From NCBI GenBank assembly GCA_019722365.1, contig JADFUC010000417.1, forward strand, positions 42,880 through 106,879: a stretch of 64,000 bases of DNA, given 5' to 3'. Positions within the stretch are counted from its first letter, which is position 1, and each line of letters opens with the position of its first letter. This DNA comes from Lithospermum erythrorhizon. Its lineage: Eukaryota; Streptophyta; Magnoliopsida; Boraginales; Boraginaceae. The notes under the pieces were generated by a model. The model saw only the letters and a program-made list of their open reading frames with translations. It was not told the DNA's origin and searched no databases. The translations under genes were made by a program, and so were the position numbers. Positions 12,357-24,754 of the stretch are shown here, piece after piece.

Positions 12357-12939
12357 TGTTGGGATAAATAATATAACTAAGCGGATATCAACACCCAGAC
12401 CTCCCGAGTCTAATATCTCAAGTAGTGCGAGCAGGACAATAGTGAGAAAATCACAGAAAGTAAATAACGCGGATCTTTATACGGGTTCCCCCTCGATATG
12501 CGTCGTGTTCTTTGCTGCGAGAAATCGACTAGAATGAACTTCATGGCGATTGTTACAAAGTCTATCGAGCTAAAGCTACTCCGATTGGGTAATACTTTAT
12601 AATCTAGTATTCTCAATGACAAATCTACTCTAGATTTGAAACACAAATGATATACAAATGATACTAATCAAGTAGAGAACAACTCTATTGAATTTGGAAC
12701 AATTGGAAATTTGAGAGAAAAATTGGAATTTTTGGATTAAAAAGTTATGACCTAAACCCTCTTTATCTTCTTTGAACCGCCTTTCATCGAGACCCCGCTG
12801 GAGACTGCGGATGCCGATGGCCCAGTCTCGATAACCTCTCGATGGGCTCCATACGAGACCGGCTCCGTTGTGCGTCGAGACCCCCGGCCGAGACCACCGT
12901 CGATCCACGCCTCTAAACATAGAAATGCATGGCTCAGCA
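12357..12939 (-). repeat. 5' LTR of copia 1
   Basis: Begins TGTTGGGATAAATAATATAA and ends GGCTCAGCA immediately before the GAGAG target duplication. It is slightly longer than its partner at 7845-8379, mainly because of small gaps in the left copy. It contains clustered CTCGATGGGCTCC / TCGAGACCCCCGGCCGAGACC text near 12830-12900. Confidence 0.85.
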
Positions 12940-13336
12940 GAGAGGATTCTGGGAGAGTAGGTATGATAGCAGGAAGAAGGACATCGACTAGTCAAGGAGG
13001 GGGCTCGAGGACGATACTAGAAAGAGGCGAAAGGGGATGACCATGGGGGGGCTTTTGTGGGGGCGGTGGATCGGCGTGTGACAAAGTTTCTAAGAAAGGT
13101 AGCTTGAGGGGTTGGGAGCAGATAATTTGGGGGGCAGATGGTTTGAGGCGAGGATGGGGAGGGAAATGGGGTCTGGCCTTGAGGGGCATCAAGGCTGAGA
13201 GAGAGCGATAGGACATTAAATTCACAGGCGATGATTCGTCTACTACTAATAAGAGGTGGAGGTAGCCGACCCAATCGGCCCCAATTTTCGCAGCCGGTTC
13301 GTGCGGTGAGATGTATGCAGCAGCCTGCTACCGCCC
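12940..13336 (+). pseudogene. LINE fragment between two copia insertions
   Basis: Joining the text before 7845 to the text after the GAGAG copy at 12940-12944 gives a continuous LINE frame across the insertion point (NQEER, then GFWESRYDSRKKD). The rest (13000-13330) is purine-rich, with Gly/Arg- or Pro-rich readings, as in the linker between ORF1 and ORF2. It stops abruptly where the truncated copia LTR begins. No endonuclease motif is seen. Confidence 0.6.
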
Positions 13337-13865
13337 CGGATGTGTTCATTAAAATGGAACAACTTCGCTGGTAACTTCGTTGATTGGAAGCCATAGCGGT
13401 CTAATTAAGTTAACGAGGATTAAATCGATTTCTTAACGAGTTTCTTACTTGGGTGATGGCAAATATTTAAAGGAAGAGACGAGGGTTTTTCATTTAAATG
13501 AAAAAAAACCACTTTGCCTCCCACGCAGTATAACCGCCCCTCCTCCCTAAGAAATGGAGGAGAATTTCTCTTCCATTTGTTCTCATGAAACTTCTAGCGA
13601 AGTTGAGTACAGTTGGGTTCCCTCACGGTGATGCTTGTTAGGGGCATCGTTTTGGTATTGGACAAAGAAATTGGAGATTTTCAAGAGCATCCACGGGAGG
13701 CTTCTTCTTGAGGAGTTGGTTTACGTTTAGTCTTCATTTGCGAGATGTAAGAACTCTTATTCATAATTGTTAATTATGTGTTTTAAGATTAATTTATATC
13801 ATTTTGAGGATCAGGGATATGTATGAATTTGTTGTTTATCACAATTAGTATACTAGATTCTAACG
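13337..13865 (+). repeat. 5' LTR of copia 2, first ~480 bp missing
   Basis: Aligns to 21003-21514. Shared text includes GATTGGAAGCCATAGCGGTC, TTTCTTAACGAGTT, TCTCTTCCATTTGTTCTCAT and TGTAAGAACTCTT. The sequence after it (GATGGCCTGAGG) looks like a gapped TGGTATCAGAGCCTGAGG primer-binding site. Confidence 0.85.
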
Positions 13866-16800
13866 ATGGCCTGAGGCCTACTCAAGTTTGATATATTTTA
13901 TCTAATTTGATTGTGTGTTATTATAGTTGTTAGTTAATTTGATTATTTCATGATTTATATATTGATTGATGAATATATAATATGAAAAAAATCAATCCAT
14001 TTTTATATATTTCACATGGCTGGAATCATCATTTCATGTATTGATTTTGATGATTTGATGTTTATTTAATTGTTTCATGAATGAAGGGATTAAAAATTGA
14101 TTAATTTGCATTTTAGTGCGAGGTAGAATTATTTTCGATTTTCTGATGAGGTTTACAAATTTCAGCAAATTACTAAGAATTAAAACTATGTGTTCTTGAC
14201 CCATTGAGGTTAATTTAGTTTTATATCAATTGTTTGAATTTTTAAGTACTCCAGAATTTGATGAATTTACGGATTGTTTGGGTTTAATCGAGAAAACTAG
14301 AAGTGTTTTTGATAAACTACCATGGACATGTTCAATAATGATATTTTGAAGTTCAAGAAAAATCCCAGAATTTTTAAAATTTTAGACCTCAAATCTTTTT
14401 ATAAAGAAGTTCTGATTAATCTGGAAAAAGCTGGCGAAATGAATTACCAAATGGGGTCGCCGAACTTGCGAGCGGTCTCCCGAGCGCATCCGGTACGAGG
14501 TGGGCGTTCAGCCACCGGGCGTAGCCCATTAGCCTGCTCACGGCACGACCATCAGCGTGTCATTAGGTGGGTGGCGGAGGCCAGCGGTTTGATTAAGTTG
14601 GTAGGTCGTCCGTTTAGAAAACCTAAATGTATTTTATGTAATTATTTTTGTTTTAAAATTTATTGGTAATTATTAATTTCGGTTTTTAAATGTTAAATCA
14701 TAAATTTTGTCATTAAGATAATAATTGAATATATATCTTGAATGACATTAAAATTTGATTTATATTTCCACTTTCATGGTATTTCATTATTGATAAATTT
14801 TTGAAAATATTTTCATGATGACTTTTCAATTTTAAATTTTAGGTTAATTGCTTGTAAGTAATTATTCCATGATTTTAAGTGGCTGATAATTATCATTAAA
14901 TAAATAGTATATTTAAATTCAAAATTTACATTGAGTGATAATTAATTGTAAAATAATGGGTAATTTATTAGTCGATTATGAACACATTTAATCTCATTCA
15001 TTTAATATATATGACATTAGTGCATTTATTTATTTTATTGTTTTGCCATATATATTGTTATGGAATGGAAAGGAGGTATTTAGATGTGACCAGTTTAATT
15101 TATTTATTCTGAGTCTGCGTCAAGGAAATATTATGTGACTTTGTTATGTCTTATTTCTTTTGTATTCATTTACCCGGCTGCGTGTTGTCTAAGTTGGGTT
15201 AGAGTAGTAGTATGTACTGCTGTGGTGGCATTGAAGATAGCATTTCCACAAAGACGGCACTTGGAGAACTTGAGGTTTGAGGTCTTGAAGAATCTGAAGA
15301 CTTCTTGGCTTGTTAAGTCTTTGTATGGACTTATGTTGGCATTTAAACACGTTAAGTGATGTAATAGGTCTGGGGATCGTATCATATCTCTAAATGTATT
15401 GTTATTTATTTATTTTTCGTATTTGTGCGTGTTGCTTGAATATGTGCTATATATGCGTGGTTAAAATAAAGTTAAATAACATTAATCTCGCCAATTAAAA
15501 TTTAGCTTATTAATATGAGCCAATTTTAAAGTTGTGAAATCGGTTGCTTTATCTGCGGACCTGTTGTGATGGGGTATTCTGGTTTGCACTTTGATATGAC
15601 AATGGATCATGTTGAAGTGATTTCAGCTAACGTTGTGTAAACTTCGGATAATCGCTCCAGTAACTATTTGGTTTTTAATTGGTATACTTAACCGGTTTGT
15701 CGGAGATACAAAAAGTCGAGTAGCATTACATGTGGTATGCTAGTAACACAAGAGTTGAATAGTTTATTAATTGGTTGGTAACCTACTATTGTCTTTGGAT
15801 TCAAAATGTATGCGGTGTTGGATTTGTCACGGGCACAATAGACTTTGGTACCTTGCATATTACTTTATAATTGGTTGATAACCTAGTATTATCGCAGTTA
15901 AATGTATGCAGTGTTGTTTGAATCGAGTATAGTAGATCTTGATACCTTGTACATTTTTGTGAGATTTGAAATGCAGATGTATTTACAATTCATTTTGTAA
16001 TACATTTTGAACTACTTTTATTTTAAGTTGCATATTTCTATTATGTTGTACATTAAGTTTACCTATTTTATTCTACCATTCATTGGGCAAACTAAATGCA
16101 TGACTTTATAATGTGAAATAAAATAAGTTAAAAAGGAGAAATCCAGATGTTGTTGATACAAAATGTTCTGTAGCGATCTCCTTGACATTCTGTCCAGGTT
16201 TGTATGCTAATAGAAGATAAAACTTTAAATACCCTGAAACATTTAAGACTTGATTCAATCATGTTGATCGTTGCATGAACTTTGGTTAGTGAACAAAAGT
16301 CATGATATGATTGAAGGATAATTAATTTTTTATTGATCAAAGGTGATGATCTTATGAAGACGATATATAAATATTGTCTCTTATACAAACAAATCTTAAA
16401 TAGGTAATAGTTTGAATCTGCTTCGATTGAAAAACTATTGAATGATCTTGAATATTGTTATTATCTACGTTTAGGGACATGTGATGGGTATTTAGTTTTA
16501 ACTTTAACATGATGAACATGGTTAAATGAATTGTGAGGAAACAAAACATGACAATAGCTTCAAATAAGCAAATTATCTATTCGGTTCTCCATTAAGCATG
16601 TGAACATGGACATAAGTTGAAGTTAATGATTCCACTTCATTATTTCGAACTAAAGCATAGAAGAAGGATTTAAGTAACATTTAGGAGGTGAAAGAGATTT
16701 AGATTCGTCATATCTCAGGCTCAATTTTGTTGTCAAAATTTGTAATGTCTTGTTTGGGCTATCGATTAATAGAGAATACTAGTTTTGACTCATGATTTAA

Positions 16801-19800
16801 TCATGGATATGAGCCAAGTATAAAAATAATTTGGAAAGCGAATGCAAAAGAAAGTTATCGGAGCTCTTTGTGTAATGATAGGCGTACGTTACAAGAGCAC
16901 CACGATTTTAAATCCTCCATGAAGATGGTTCAGGATTCTAAACTATTGCACTTGTAAGAGTAGAAAAGAATGTCATGTTTGACTTACGTTTCCATATCGG
17001 GTGATTACGATTAAGGAAACATACTCTACTCTTAACAAAGGCTGTGAACAACAAGCGATTGAATAATACTTATGGATATTATTTCGAGCGAGAGACAGTA
17101 TAATCTTGAAAAAGATGAACTAAGTCAACTCTTACTAGACTTAGTGGGAGGTTCGCTAGTCTAAATTAAGTTTGTATGTTTACATACAAGTTAATTAAAA
17201 ACGAACTTGAGTATAATCTTGAAAGATGAACTAAATCGACTTCTTACTAGACTTAGTGGGAGGTTTGCCCAGTCTAAATTAAGTTTGTATGTTTATGCAG
17301 AGTTAATTGAAGATTTGAGTTATTGAATGATACATCGAGGAGTTGATAAGGGTATGGAAAGGACCATGAATACTATCAAGTTACGAGTCGGAAGTATCAT
17401 CGATATAAGTATTATATAAATCCGAAGAATGAGACATCATTCTAATCTTAAAACGTACTTGTTAAGATACGTAATTAAGGAATTGTGTTTAATGAAGTTA
17501 AAACACGGATGGATGAGATCTTTCAATTTCATATACGAGATAATTTCGACAACCTTAGATGTGTCATTAGTTGGAGTGATACAAGTAATGATTGTGTTTA
17601 ACGTCATTTGAAACACAAGAATGAAATAATTTCACATGTTAAGGTTCTTCTGCCCTACCTTTAAAATTAATTTATTCATATTTCAAACGTGAGACAACTC
17701 GAGAGTTGTGTTTGATAAACAAACATTGAAACGTCTGTTATAGGATAAGTTAGTATTATGTCTTTGTAGTAGTTGCTTAGATCCAAAGTTGATATGAAGT
17801 CATTTTGTACATAACCGAGAGGAAGGCGAGGTATTTATTTCCATCCTTATAGTGTTGCATTTATTGTATATGATTCTTCATTATGAAGTACAAATAGTGA
17901 AATAAATATGTGAATTGAATGGGTACAAGTGGCTCCGTAGGAGATACCAATCCGATATTAGAACCCTTCGGTTATATCAAGGAGTATCCACTCTTGATGC
18001 ATTTAAAGCTAAATGCAGTGATACAAATGACAACATGAATAAATAATACTCCAATAAATGACACAGTGCATTTAAGTGAAATAAGATGTGGTACATGGGT
18101 TGATATAAAGCTCTATTTTATCTTACGGATGGTGATTCATCGAGGAGTAGCCCGTACTATATTACTACGGATGGTGAATCATCGAAGTAATAAATGTATT
18201 CTCATTAAATGAGCTGTCAGTCATGAATAGCGTTTAATCATACGTTTGGTTGAGAAACGATATTAAACATATTATTCGTTGGTTGGCGTAACCGTGTTTA
18301 TTTCAAACTTTTCTTATTGCTATTCCTGAGGGTGTAACATGTGGTATAAGCGAAATTATCAAAGAAATGTTCCTAAGTAATGATCGGCGATGATGGATAC
18401 TTGACATTGTTATTGGAACTCCGCGTCTCGGCGAGAATGTAAAGAAAGTTTACATACTACTAGAGAATCTAAAAGGATTTGTAAACTTAAGATTAGAGTA
18501 TAATGGAGTTATATTCCTCACTTTGATGCTTGATGAAAATCAATAAGAATCAAGTGATGAAGACATGAGTTCCTTAAAGGTTAGTGGGAGCATAAGCATA
18601 AATGAAGTTTATATACACTAAATGTTGAAGAAATCTTCTATGACCTTAGAGAGAGGGTATAGTAGTGATTAGATTCTTGTACATTTGTGAGCCCAGCTGC
18701 ATATATGTGACACATACTATAATCAGTCACATTATATATATGTGAGCTTCGATGACATTTGCTTGTTAAGTTTAAGATGTCATGAAGCTCGAGGTGATTG
18801 AAATCTATAATAGATTAAATTCTATAAATAGGCAATTCTCTTATTGACAAGGGAAACTCTTAATTAGGGTCTAATCACAAGCTCAGTAAGGGTCTCGCGT
18901 TAATGAGAGTGGTTGAAGTATATTACATAATGTGATTCACTTTATGCCTTGTCCAGTCGTATGTTGTGCACATGACTATGGCGTAGCATGATTCACGATT
19001 GGAATTGTGAAGTTATACTAAAAAGGTATTCATGGTTAAAGAATCGGCTTAGTAGTAATTTTAAGAGAGAATAGAGGTAAATATAGTTACATGGAATGGA
19101 TCAGGTTGTTGATCTTTGCTTGTGGCAGATGTGATAAAATGGCATTAGCGGTTGTACCCGTATATGAAAGCTATTAGCCCAAGAATTTCCATAATAGGGT
19201 AGTGTGTATAGGTGAGTAAGCTAAAAGGAAGCTTGAACTTCGATATTACAACTTGACCCGATCCAATTTGTTTTGTTGGCAGTAATGTTGTTAAAATAAT
19301 ATCGTTTAATAAGGCAGATGTGTTTAACACACTTGGGTGTGGTATAAACACCCGATAGAACCAGAAGAGTTTGAAACCCATTTTGATCATGAGTCGTTCT
19401 TGACTATGTCGGGGATAATCTTAGTCATCGATGATTCCTTAATTTGAGAGGCCAGAAGTGAATGTAAAAAAAAAAAAAGGCGCTTGTAAGTAGCGTTCGG
19501 ATAAAGGATGTGATTATAACCTTTATCCTTTGCTTCAAATGTCTTGGAATGACCACAAGTCATCTGCGAACATGGGATCCGTGTGGTTTAGCGTGCATCT
19601 CGGAGTTGAGATCCTTTCACATTGATTCAGCGAGTTTGGTTTCACGAGGAAAGCCCCAATGAAGGCGAACATGGCAAAGTTCGGTGGGAGCTAGTTCATT
19701 CACTTTACGGAATAAGTTAAATAATTAATTAAAACAAAAGTTCCTTTGTGTGTTTTAATCGATTAACTAAGCAACATGAATGCGTGATTCGTTCATATAG

Positions 19801-20502
19801 TTACCCATTATTTATTTAACGTACGGTTGAAATACTAATATACATGTATTGTATCCTCGATGAGTGAAAAGTTAATCTAGGTTAATTATGATTTCTAGAA
19901 GCTGACATGAATTGTTGATTACACTTTCTGAGCATAGAAACATAGGATAGCGAAACTTGAGTCGGATCTTTGATAGTTAGGGCGACAAGCATTATATGAC
20001 TAACATGGTGTTTGATTAGTGATATGGATTGATCACGTTAGCTGCGAGGACTAGAGAAGCGATACCGTGGTTTGATTACACGGGGCTGGCGTAGCCAAAG
20101 CAATTCATAGAAGATATGTATATACATTTCTATGATATTTATTTAAATTTAGGATTCGACAATTCTTAGACCTACGATATATAATAACTTCTCGTGTTAT
20201 ATGAGCTACGTACTGACTATGACGAAGCGTACGCCTTAGCGGGGATTATAACGGCATATGTTGGGTCCTTGCTTGATGAAATATAACGATAGATGTTGAT
20301 ATTGGGAGGATTTATCCGTCCTTGATATACAAGAAGATCTCGGGCCTACCATGCGGTTAGTGCGATTGGTTTATGGGGACGCCATAAATGCTTATTCGAA
20401 TTAAATACTCGGAAGTAAAAGAAAGTTGTGGGTGTTTGACCGCCTTTCTTATGGTTAGCTACGGCTGAGATCGCGATAAAGGAATTGTAAAGGTGTCGTC
20501 CA
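13866..20502 (+). pseudogene. Copia 2 internal region, gag-pol beyond recognition
   Basis: The first 600 bases are AT-rich leader with a GC-rich patch at about 14450-14610. Downstream text has copia-like stretches (about 18.8-19.1 kb and 19.5-19.7 kb resemble the RNase H end of pol), but every frame is closed within 60-115 codons, and I cannot name a domain with certainty. It has decayed much further than the LINE around it. Confidence 0.5.
17099..17325 (+). repeat. Tandem duplication, unit ~112 bp, inside copia 2
   Basis: Copy 1 at 17099-17211 and copy 2 at 17212-17325 share TATAATCTTGAAAAGATGAA-like starts, TTACTAGACTTAGTGGGAGG and TCTAAATTAAGTTTGTATG. They differ by a few substitutions and small gaps. 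Confidence 0.9.
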
Positions 20503-20517
20503 AGGGCAAGTGGGGAG
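20503..20517 (+). other. Polypurine tract of copia 2
   Basis: AGGGCAAGTGGGGAG directly precedes the 3' LTR start TGTTGGAAATC. The same tract (minus strand) precedes the LTR of copia 3 at 59646-59660. Confidence 0.85.
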
Positions 20518-21514
20518 TGTTGGAAATCAATGAGGAATTGATTCCTTTTATTATGCCGTTGCGACAATTGTGTATCGATTCATTTACGGGTTAGTTAAAT
20601 CGATTCTTGGAACTTAGTGTTCACGCGAAGTAATTGTATATTCTTAGTTTGGGTTCATGATAATTTAAAGGGTTATGGCGATTGCTAGATCTTACTCATT
20701 AATCGTTATAATAATAGTAATTGGTCAATTATTATTATTATACAACTTCTTATTATACGAGCACAGAAGGTCGCCTGTCTGATGATATTCGAATTATATT
20801 TCATGCATGAAATTAAAAGCGAGACTTGTATATTGAGAAATGTATCTCTCCCGATATTTATATATTTGATAAATATATATTGATGAATAATTGGTTAAAC
20901 TTGCAAGTTTAATCAATTAGCGATTGAAATTGATTAATAACTTGATACAAGTTATTTGATAGTGACTTCGTTAGTATTTTTAATTAACTGTTAAGTTAAT
21001 TAAAATGGAACTGACTTCGCTAGTAACTCATTATTTGATTGGAAGCCATAGCGGTCTAATTAAGTTAGCGAGTTAAACCGATTTCTTAACGAGTTGTTTA
21101 GCAGTGGAAATTGGCCAAATGGTATTTAAAGGAAGAAATGAGGTTTTTCATTTTCATGAAAAAAACCCTTTACTCCCTTGAGTATAGCCGCCTACTCCCT
21201 AAGAAATGGAGAATTTCTCTTCCATTTGTTCTCATGACTCTAAGCAGTTCAGAATCTACGGTTTGATTCCACTGCGGTGTCTGTCCCAAGGGCGTCGTTT
21301 GGTGTTGAATGAAATTGGAGAGATTTTTGAGGGCATTCCATGAGCATCTTCTTGAGGAGTTGGTTTCATTTTAGATCTTCATTGCGAATGTAAGAACTCT
21401 TGTATTCATAATATTGGTAATTATGTGTTTTGATTAATTTATATCATTTTGAGGATCCGGGATGTATGAATTTGGTGTTTATCCAAGAAATTGAAATTCA
21501 TACTAGATTCTAAC
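20518..21514 (+). repeat. 3' LTR of copia 2
   Basis: Starts TGTTGGAAATCAATGAGG and ends near ATACTAGATTCTAACGA. It is about 1 kb and AT-rich in its first half. The second half matches 13337-13865. Landmarks in the same order are also seen in the split LTR of copia 3 (about 939 bp in total). Confidence 0.85.
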
Positions 21515-24500
21515 GATTATGTAGTCTCGATAGGGGAATTGAAAATATTCGGGCGGAGCACGCTACGTTTTGAGCGTGGTACGTGCGGATCATTTCTTCT
21601 CCATACATGTGTTCATATGGAGAAAGTAAAAAGGCGGTATAGGTGGGTTGGGAAGGATGGTTGTGAGAAGGTAGTGAGATTGGCATAGGGGAAAGAAATT
21701 CAAGGATCCCACTGGTTTCGAGTTAGTAAAAAGATAAAAAATGTGCGGATGGCCTTGATCGAATGGTGCAAGAAACATAATTTCTTCGAGAAGCTTAGAA
21801 TTGTCACGGCTCGGTGAAGATCAAAGAGTATGTTTGAAGGAATTGTGATTGGGTGGAGTTGTTGGGTTTGGAGGTAGAACGATTTGCGTGGGGGGGAGTT
21901 TTGGAGGTTAAGATCGAGGAGAAAATTTTGAAAGATGGAGACAAGAACTCCAAGTTCTTCCATGTGTCGGCCATCATAAGGAGAAGGAAGAATATGTTGA
22001 TGGGTATTGAGGAAAAAGTTGGGGAATGGAAAGTGGGTACTGCCGAGGTGGAAGAAGTTGTATTGGACTATTTTGGAGACATGTTCAAAGCTAATGACAA
22101 TTGTGACCGGATGTATTATGAATCTTGTGGATAGCAAATGCCGAGAGGAAATGAACAGTCGATTAACCAAGAAAGTCACTAGCAAAGGAGGTGAAAGCGA
22201 GCGATTTTTGAGATACCCGTGACAAGTCTCGAGGCCTAGATGATATGACAATTCTTTTCATTCTTATTGTATATTATTTATGTTGATATAGTTAAAGCTG
22301 TTAATAGTTTTTTCTTTAGTTTTAGACTTTTGCGTACTATAAATCATACTCATGTTTGTCTTATTCCTAAAAAGTCTTCCCCTACTAATATGAGTGATTC
22401 GAGACTTACTAGTCTGTGTAATATAGTGGCTAAGATGGATTTGAGTAGAGTCATGACTAATAGGGAGGTAAAGACATGACTAATAGAGGCTGCGTTACAT
22501 TCGATGGAATCATTTCGGAGACACAGAGTGCCTTCCTCCCGGGTTGCATTATCTCGGATAACATACTAGTGGGAACCGAAATTTTACACCACATAAATAA
22601 CAATAAAAAGAGTAAAAATTCGTTTATGGCCATTAAGCTCTATATGAGTAAAGCCTATGATACAGTAGAGTTGAAATTTCTAGAGGCTATTATGTTGAAA
22701 CTTGGTTTTTGCCAACTTTAGGTGGATTGGACTATGTGTTTTGTTTCCTTAGTCTCATATAGTTTCTTGATTAGTGGACCCCCGAGGGGTTATCTTTTTG
22801 TCCAGAGCAAGGGGATCAGGTGAGGTGATCCACTGTCGCCATATATATTCTTTACATTGTGCGAGAGGGCTGCTGAGTATGTTCTGAGGCGTGAGTATGA
22901 AAGCTTTGAATGGTATAAAAATTGCTAGGGGCGTGAGGCGTCGACCACACATTTCATTTTGCGGATGATAGCTGACTTTTTGTCGGCAGCGGAGGAAGGA
23001 AAGAGCGTTGATGACACTGCGGATGATTACGAGAAAGCCAGTGGCCAACGTGTCAATTTGGGGAAAAGCTCAACTAGCTTCGAATCAAGTGTAAATCGAC
23101 AAGTGCGGGATCAGGATGTTCAACTACTGGGGATGCGTGAGGTTCAAGACCAAGGAAAATACCTTGGGCTACCATCACATATAGGAAGATGCAAGAAAGA
23201 TGTGTTCAGCTATCTAATAGAGAAGGTAGGGGAGAGAATCAGAGGATGGAAAGGGAAACTGTTGAATCAAGCAGGGAAAGAGGTGATGATCAAATCGGTG
23301 GTTTCGGCTATCCCAAACTTTGTTATGAACTGTTTCAAATTACTTGTTGGAATCATTGATACCTTGAACAGTTTAATAACTAAGTTCTTTTGGGCTAGTT
23401 CGGGCAAGGAGCGGGGCATTCATTGGAAGAGTGGAGCTACTTATGTGAGGAGAAGTTCGATGGAGGGTTGGGGTTCAAAGACCTTGAGTGCATGAACTTG
23501 GCTTTACTCGCTAACTAGGGGTGGAGAGTAGCTACAAAACAAGCCTCTTTGCTAGCAAAAATTCTCAAAGGAAGATATTATCGACACTCAACCTTTTTAA
23601 AAGCCAAGTTGGGAAGCAACCCATCGTTCGGATGGAGAAGTCTACTTGAGGGGAGGAAAGTTTTGAATAAGGGAGTGAAATGGCGGGTTGGTGACGGAAA
23701 GGACATTGATATATGGAAGGACCCGTGGATCCCCCGGATTAACGATTTTGTGGCGCGAGATAGGGATAACGATGACTTCTATATGGTGTCACAACTTATG
23801 CGGGATGGTACTTGGAAAGAGAATGTGGTTGCAAACTTATTTGTGGATGACAATGCTAAGTGGATTTTGGCTATTCCAATTAGCAAGTTCCATCTTAGGG
23901 ACAAGCTCATTTGGCATCACACGAGAGGTGGGGATTATCTAACGAGTTCAGGGTATAAGTGTGCTAGAGAGTTAAAGAAAGTGGGGAATATGCGAGCCAA
24001 ACAAACAGGGGAGAGCAACAAACGAAGCAACGAGAATGGGTTGTGGAAGACAGTGTGGGGGCTTCGTATTGCTCCTAGAGTTCGGAATTTCATTAGGTGT
24101 GGTCTGCATAACAGCTTGCCAATGAGAAATCGATTAGCAAGCAAGGGAATTCTTGTTGAGCGAGGCTGTGTTTTGTGTTGTAATTCTCAAGAAAGTCTAT
24201 TGCATTTGCTTCTAACTTGTCCTTTTTCCAGCAGATTTTGGTTCGCCACTCCATGGAACTTCATAACCACAGGTCAACAATGCCAAACATTTAGAGAGTG
24301 GTGGCTGTTTATAGCTAATTTGCTGCATAAACAGGGTTGTGTGGAGCTACTTGGCGAGATAGCATGTGTCATGTGGCTCTATGGAACCACCGGAACAACT
24401 TAATGTTCGAAGGAGAAGGAGGACACTCCAAACAAATTTGGACTGATGGGATTCAGATGGCAGCAGACTACTCTCGGCTGTGCTCATCCTCTCTTGAAAC

Positions 24501-24754
24501 AGCAGCAGTCAAGAACAATAAGGTGAAATAGAGGTGGAAGCCACCAAGACAAGGGGTCACTAAAATCAATTGTGATGCCGGATGGAAAAAACAAGAAAGG
24601 CGAGGTGCATTGGGAGTGATTGGTCGAGACTCAGAGGGGGCTTTCAAAGGGCTCATTTCAATAGCTTTGCAATACGGTAGGGGCAACTTAGATTGGAAGT
24701 GGAGAGTGATTCATTACAGCTGATTCATAGTATCACTAGGCAATAGAAGACGTC
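21515..24754 (+). pseudogene. LINE ORF2: reverse transcriptase, zf-RVT and RNase H
   Basis: ORF2 of L1-type LINEs nicks DNA and copies the element RNA. Here the endonuclease is missing, and the frame enters at the linker with LKDGDKNSKFFHVSAIIRRR (about 21927). Reverse transcriptase motif A reads KAYDTVELKFLEA near 22645, and the catalytic box reads FADD at about 22955-22972. Next come LGLPSHIGRCKKDVFSYLIE and GKEVMIKSVVSAIPNFVMN, then the zf-RVT domain near 24040-24240 (LWKTVWGLRIAPRVRNF, GCVLCCN...LLHLLLTCP), and an RNase H start KINCDAGW near 24565. Two long open stretches remain (22959-23495 and 23549-24403). Stops and frameshifts upstream, and Cassandra LTRs at 24755, end any function. 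Confidence 0.9.

Larger units (their letters stand above)
7845..12939 (-). mobile_element. Ty1/copia retrotransposon 1, complete but decayed
   Basis: Two LTRs in direct orientation (7845-8379, 12357-12939) bound a minus-strand gag-pol relic. GAGAG lies just outside both ends (7840-7844 and 12940-12944): a perfect 5-bp target-site duplication. A degenerate primer-binding site abuts the right LTR on its left side (12343-12356, reverse complement of a TGGTATCAGAGC-type site). Element length is 5.1 kb, normal for plant copia. The gag (YEKPSANNKV) and integrase text resemble Tork/Tnt1-type elements; the lineage is not proven. Confidence 0.88.
13337..21514 (+). mobile_element. Ty1/copia retrotransposon 2, 5'-truncated
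   Basis: A partial 5' LTR (13337-13865) and a nearly full 3' LTR (20518-21514) lie in direct orientation around about 6.65 kb of decayed internal DNA. The missing start of the 5' LTR and the missing endonuclease of the flanking LINE share one junction at about 13335. The element belongs to the same broad family as the copia at the left edge (1-1963) and the one at the right edge (56504-64000), judged by LTR layout and polypurine tract. Confidence 0.8.

Noticed and set aside
12992..13394. Minus-strand Pro/Ser-rich protein of 77-125 codons
   Set aside because: The plus strand is simply G-rich LINE linker; two overlapping frames are open for composition reasons and end in the copia LTR.
21700..22251. 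183-codon minus-strand frame
   Set aside because: It is antisense to LINE ORF2 linker and reverse transcriptase, which has recognisable motifs on the plus strand.
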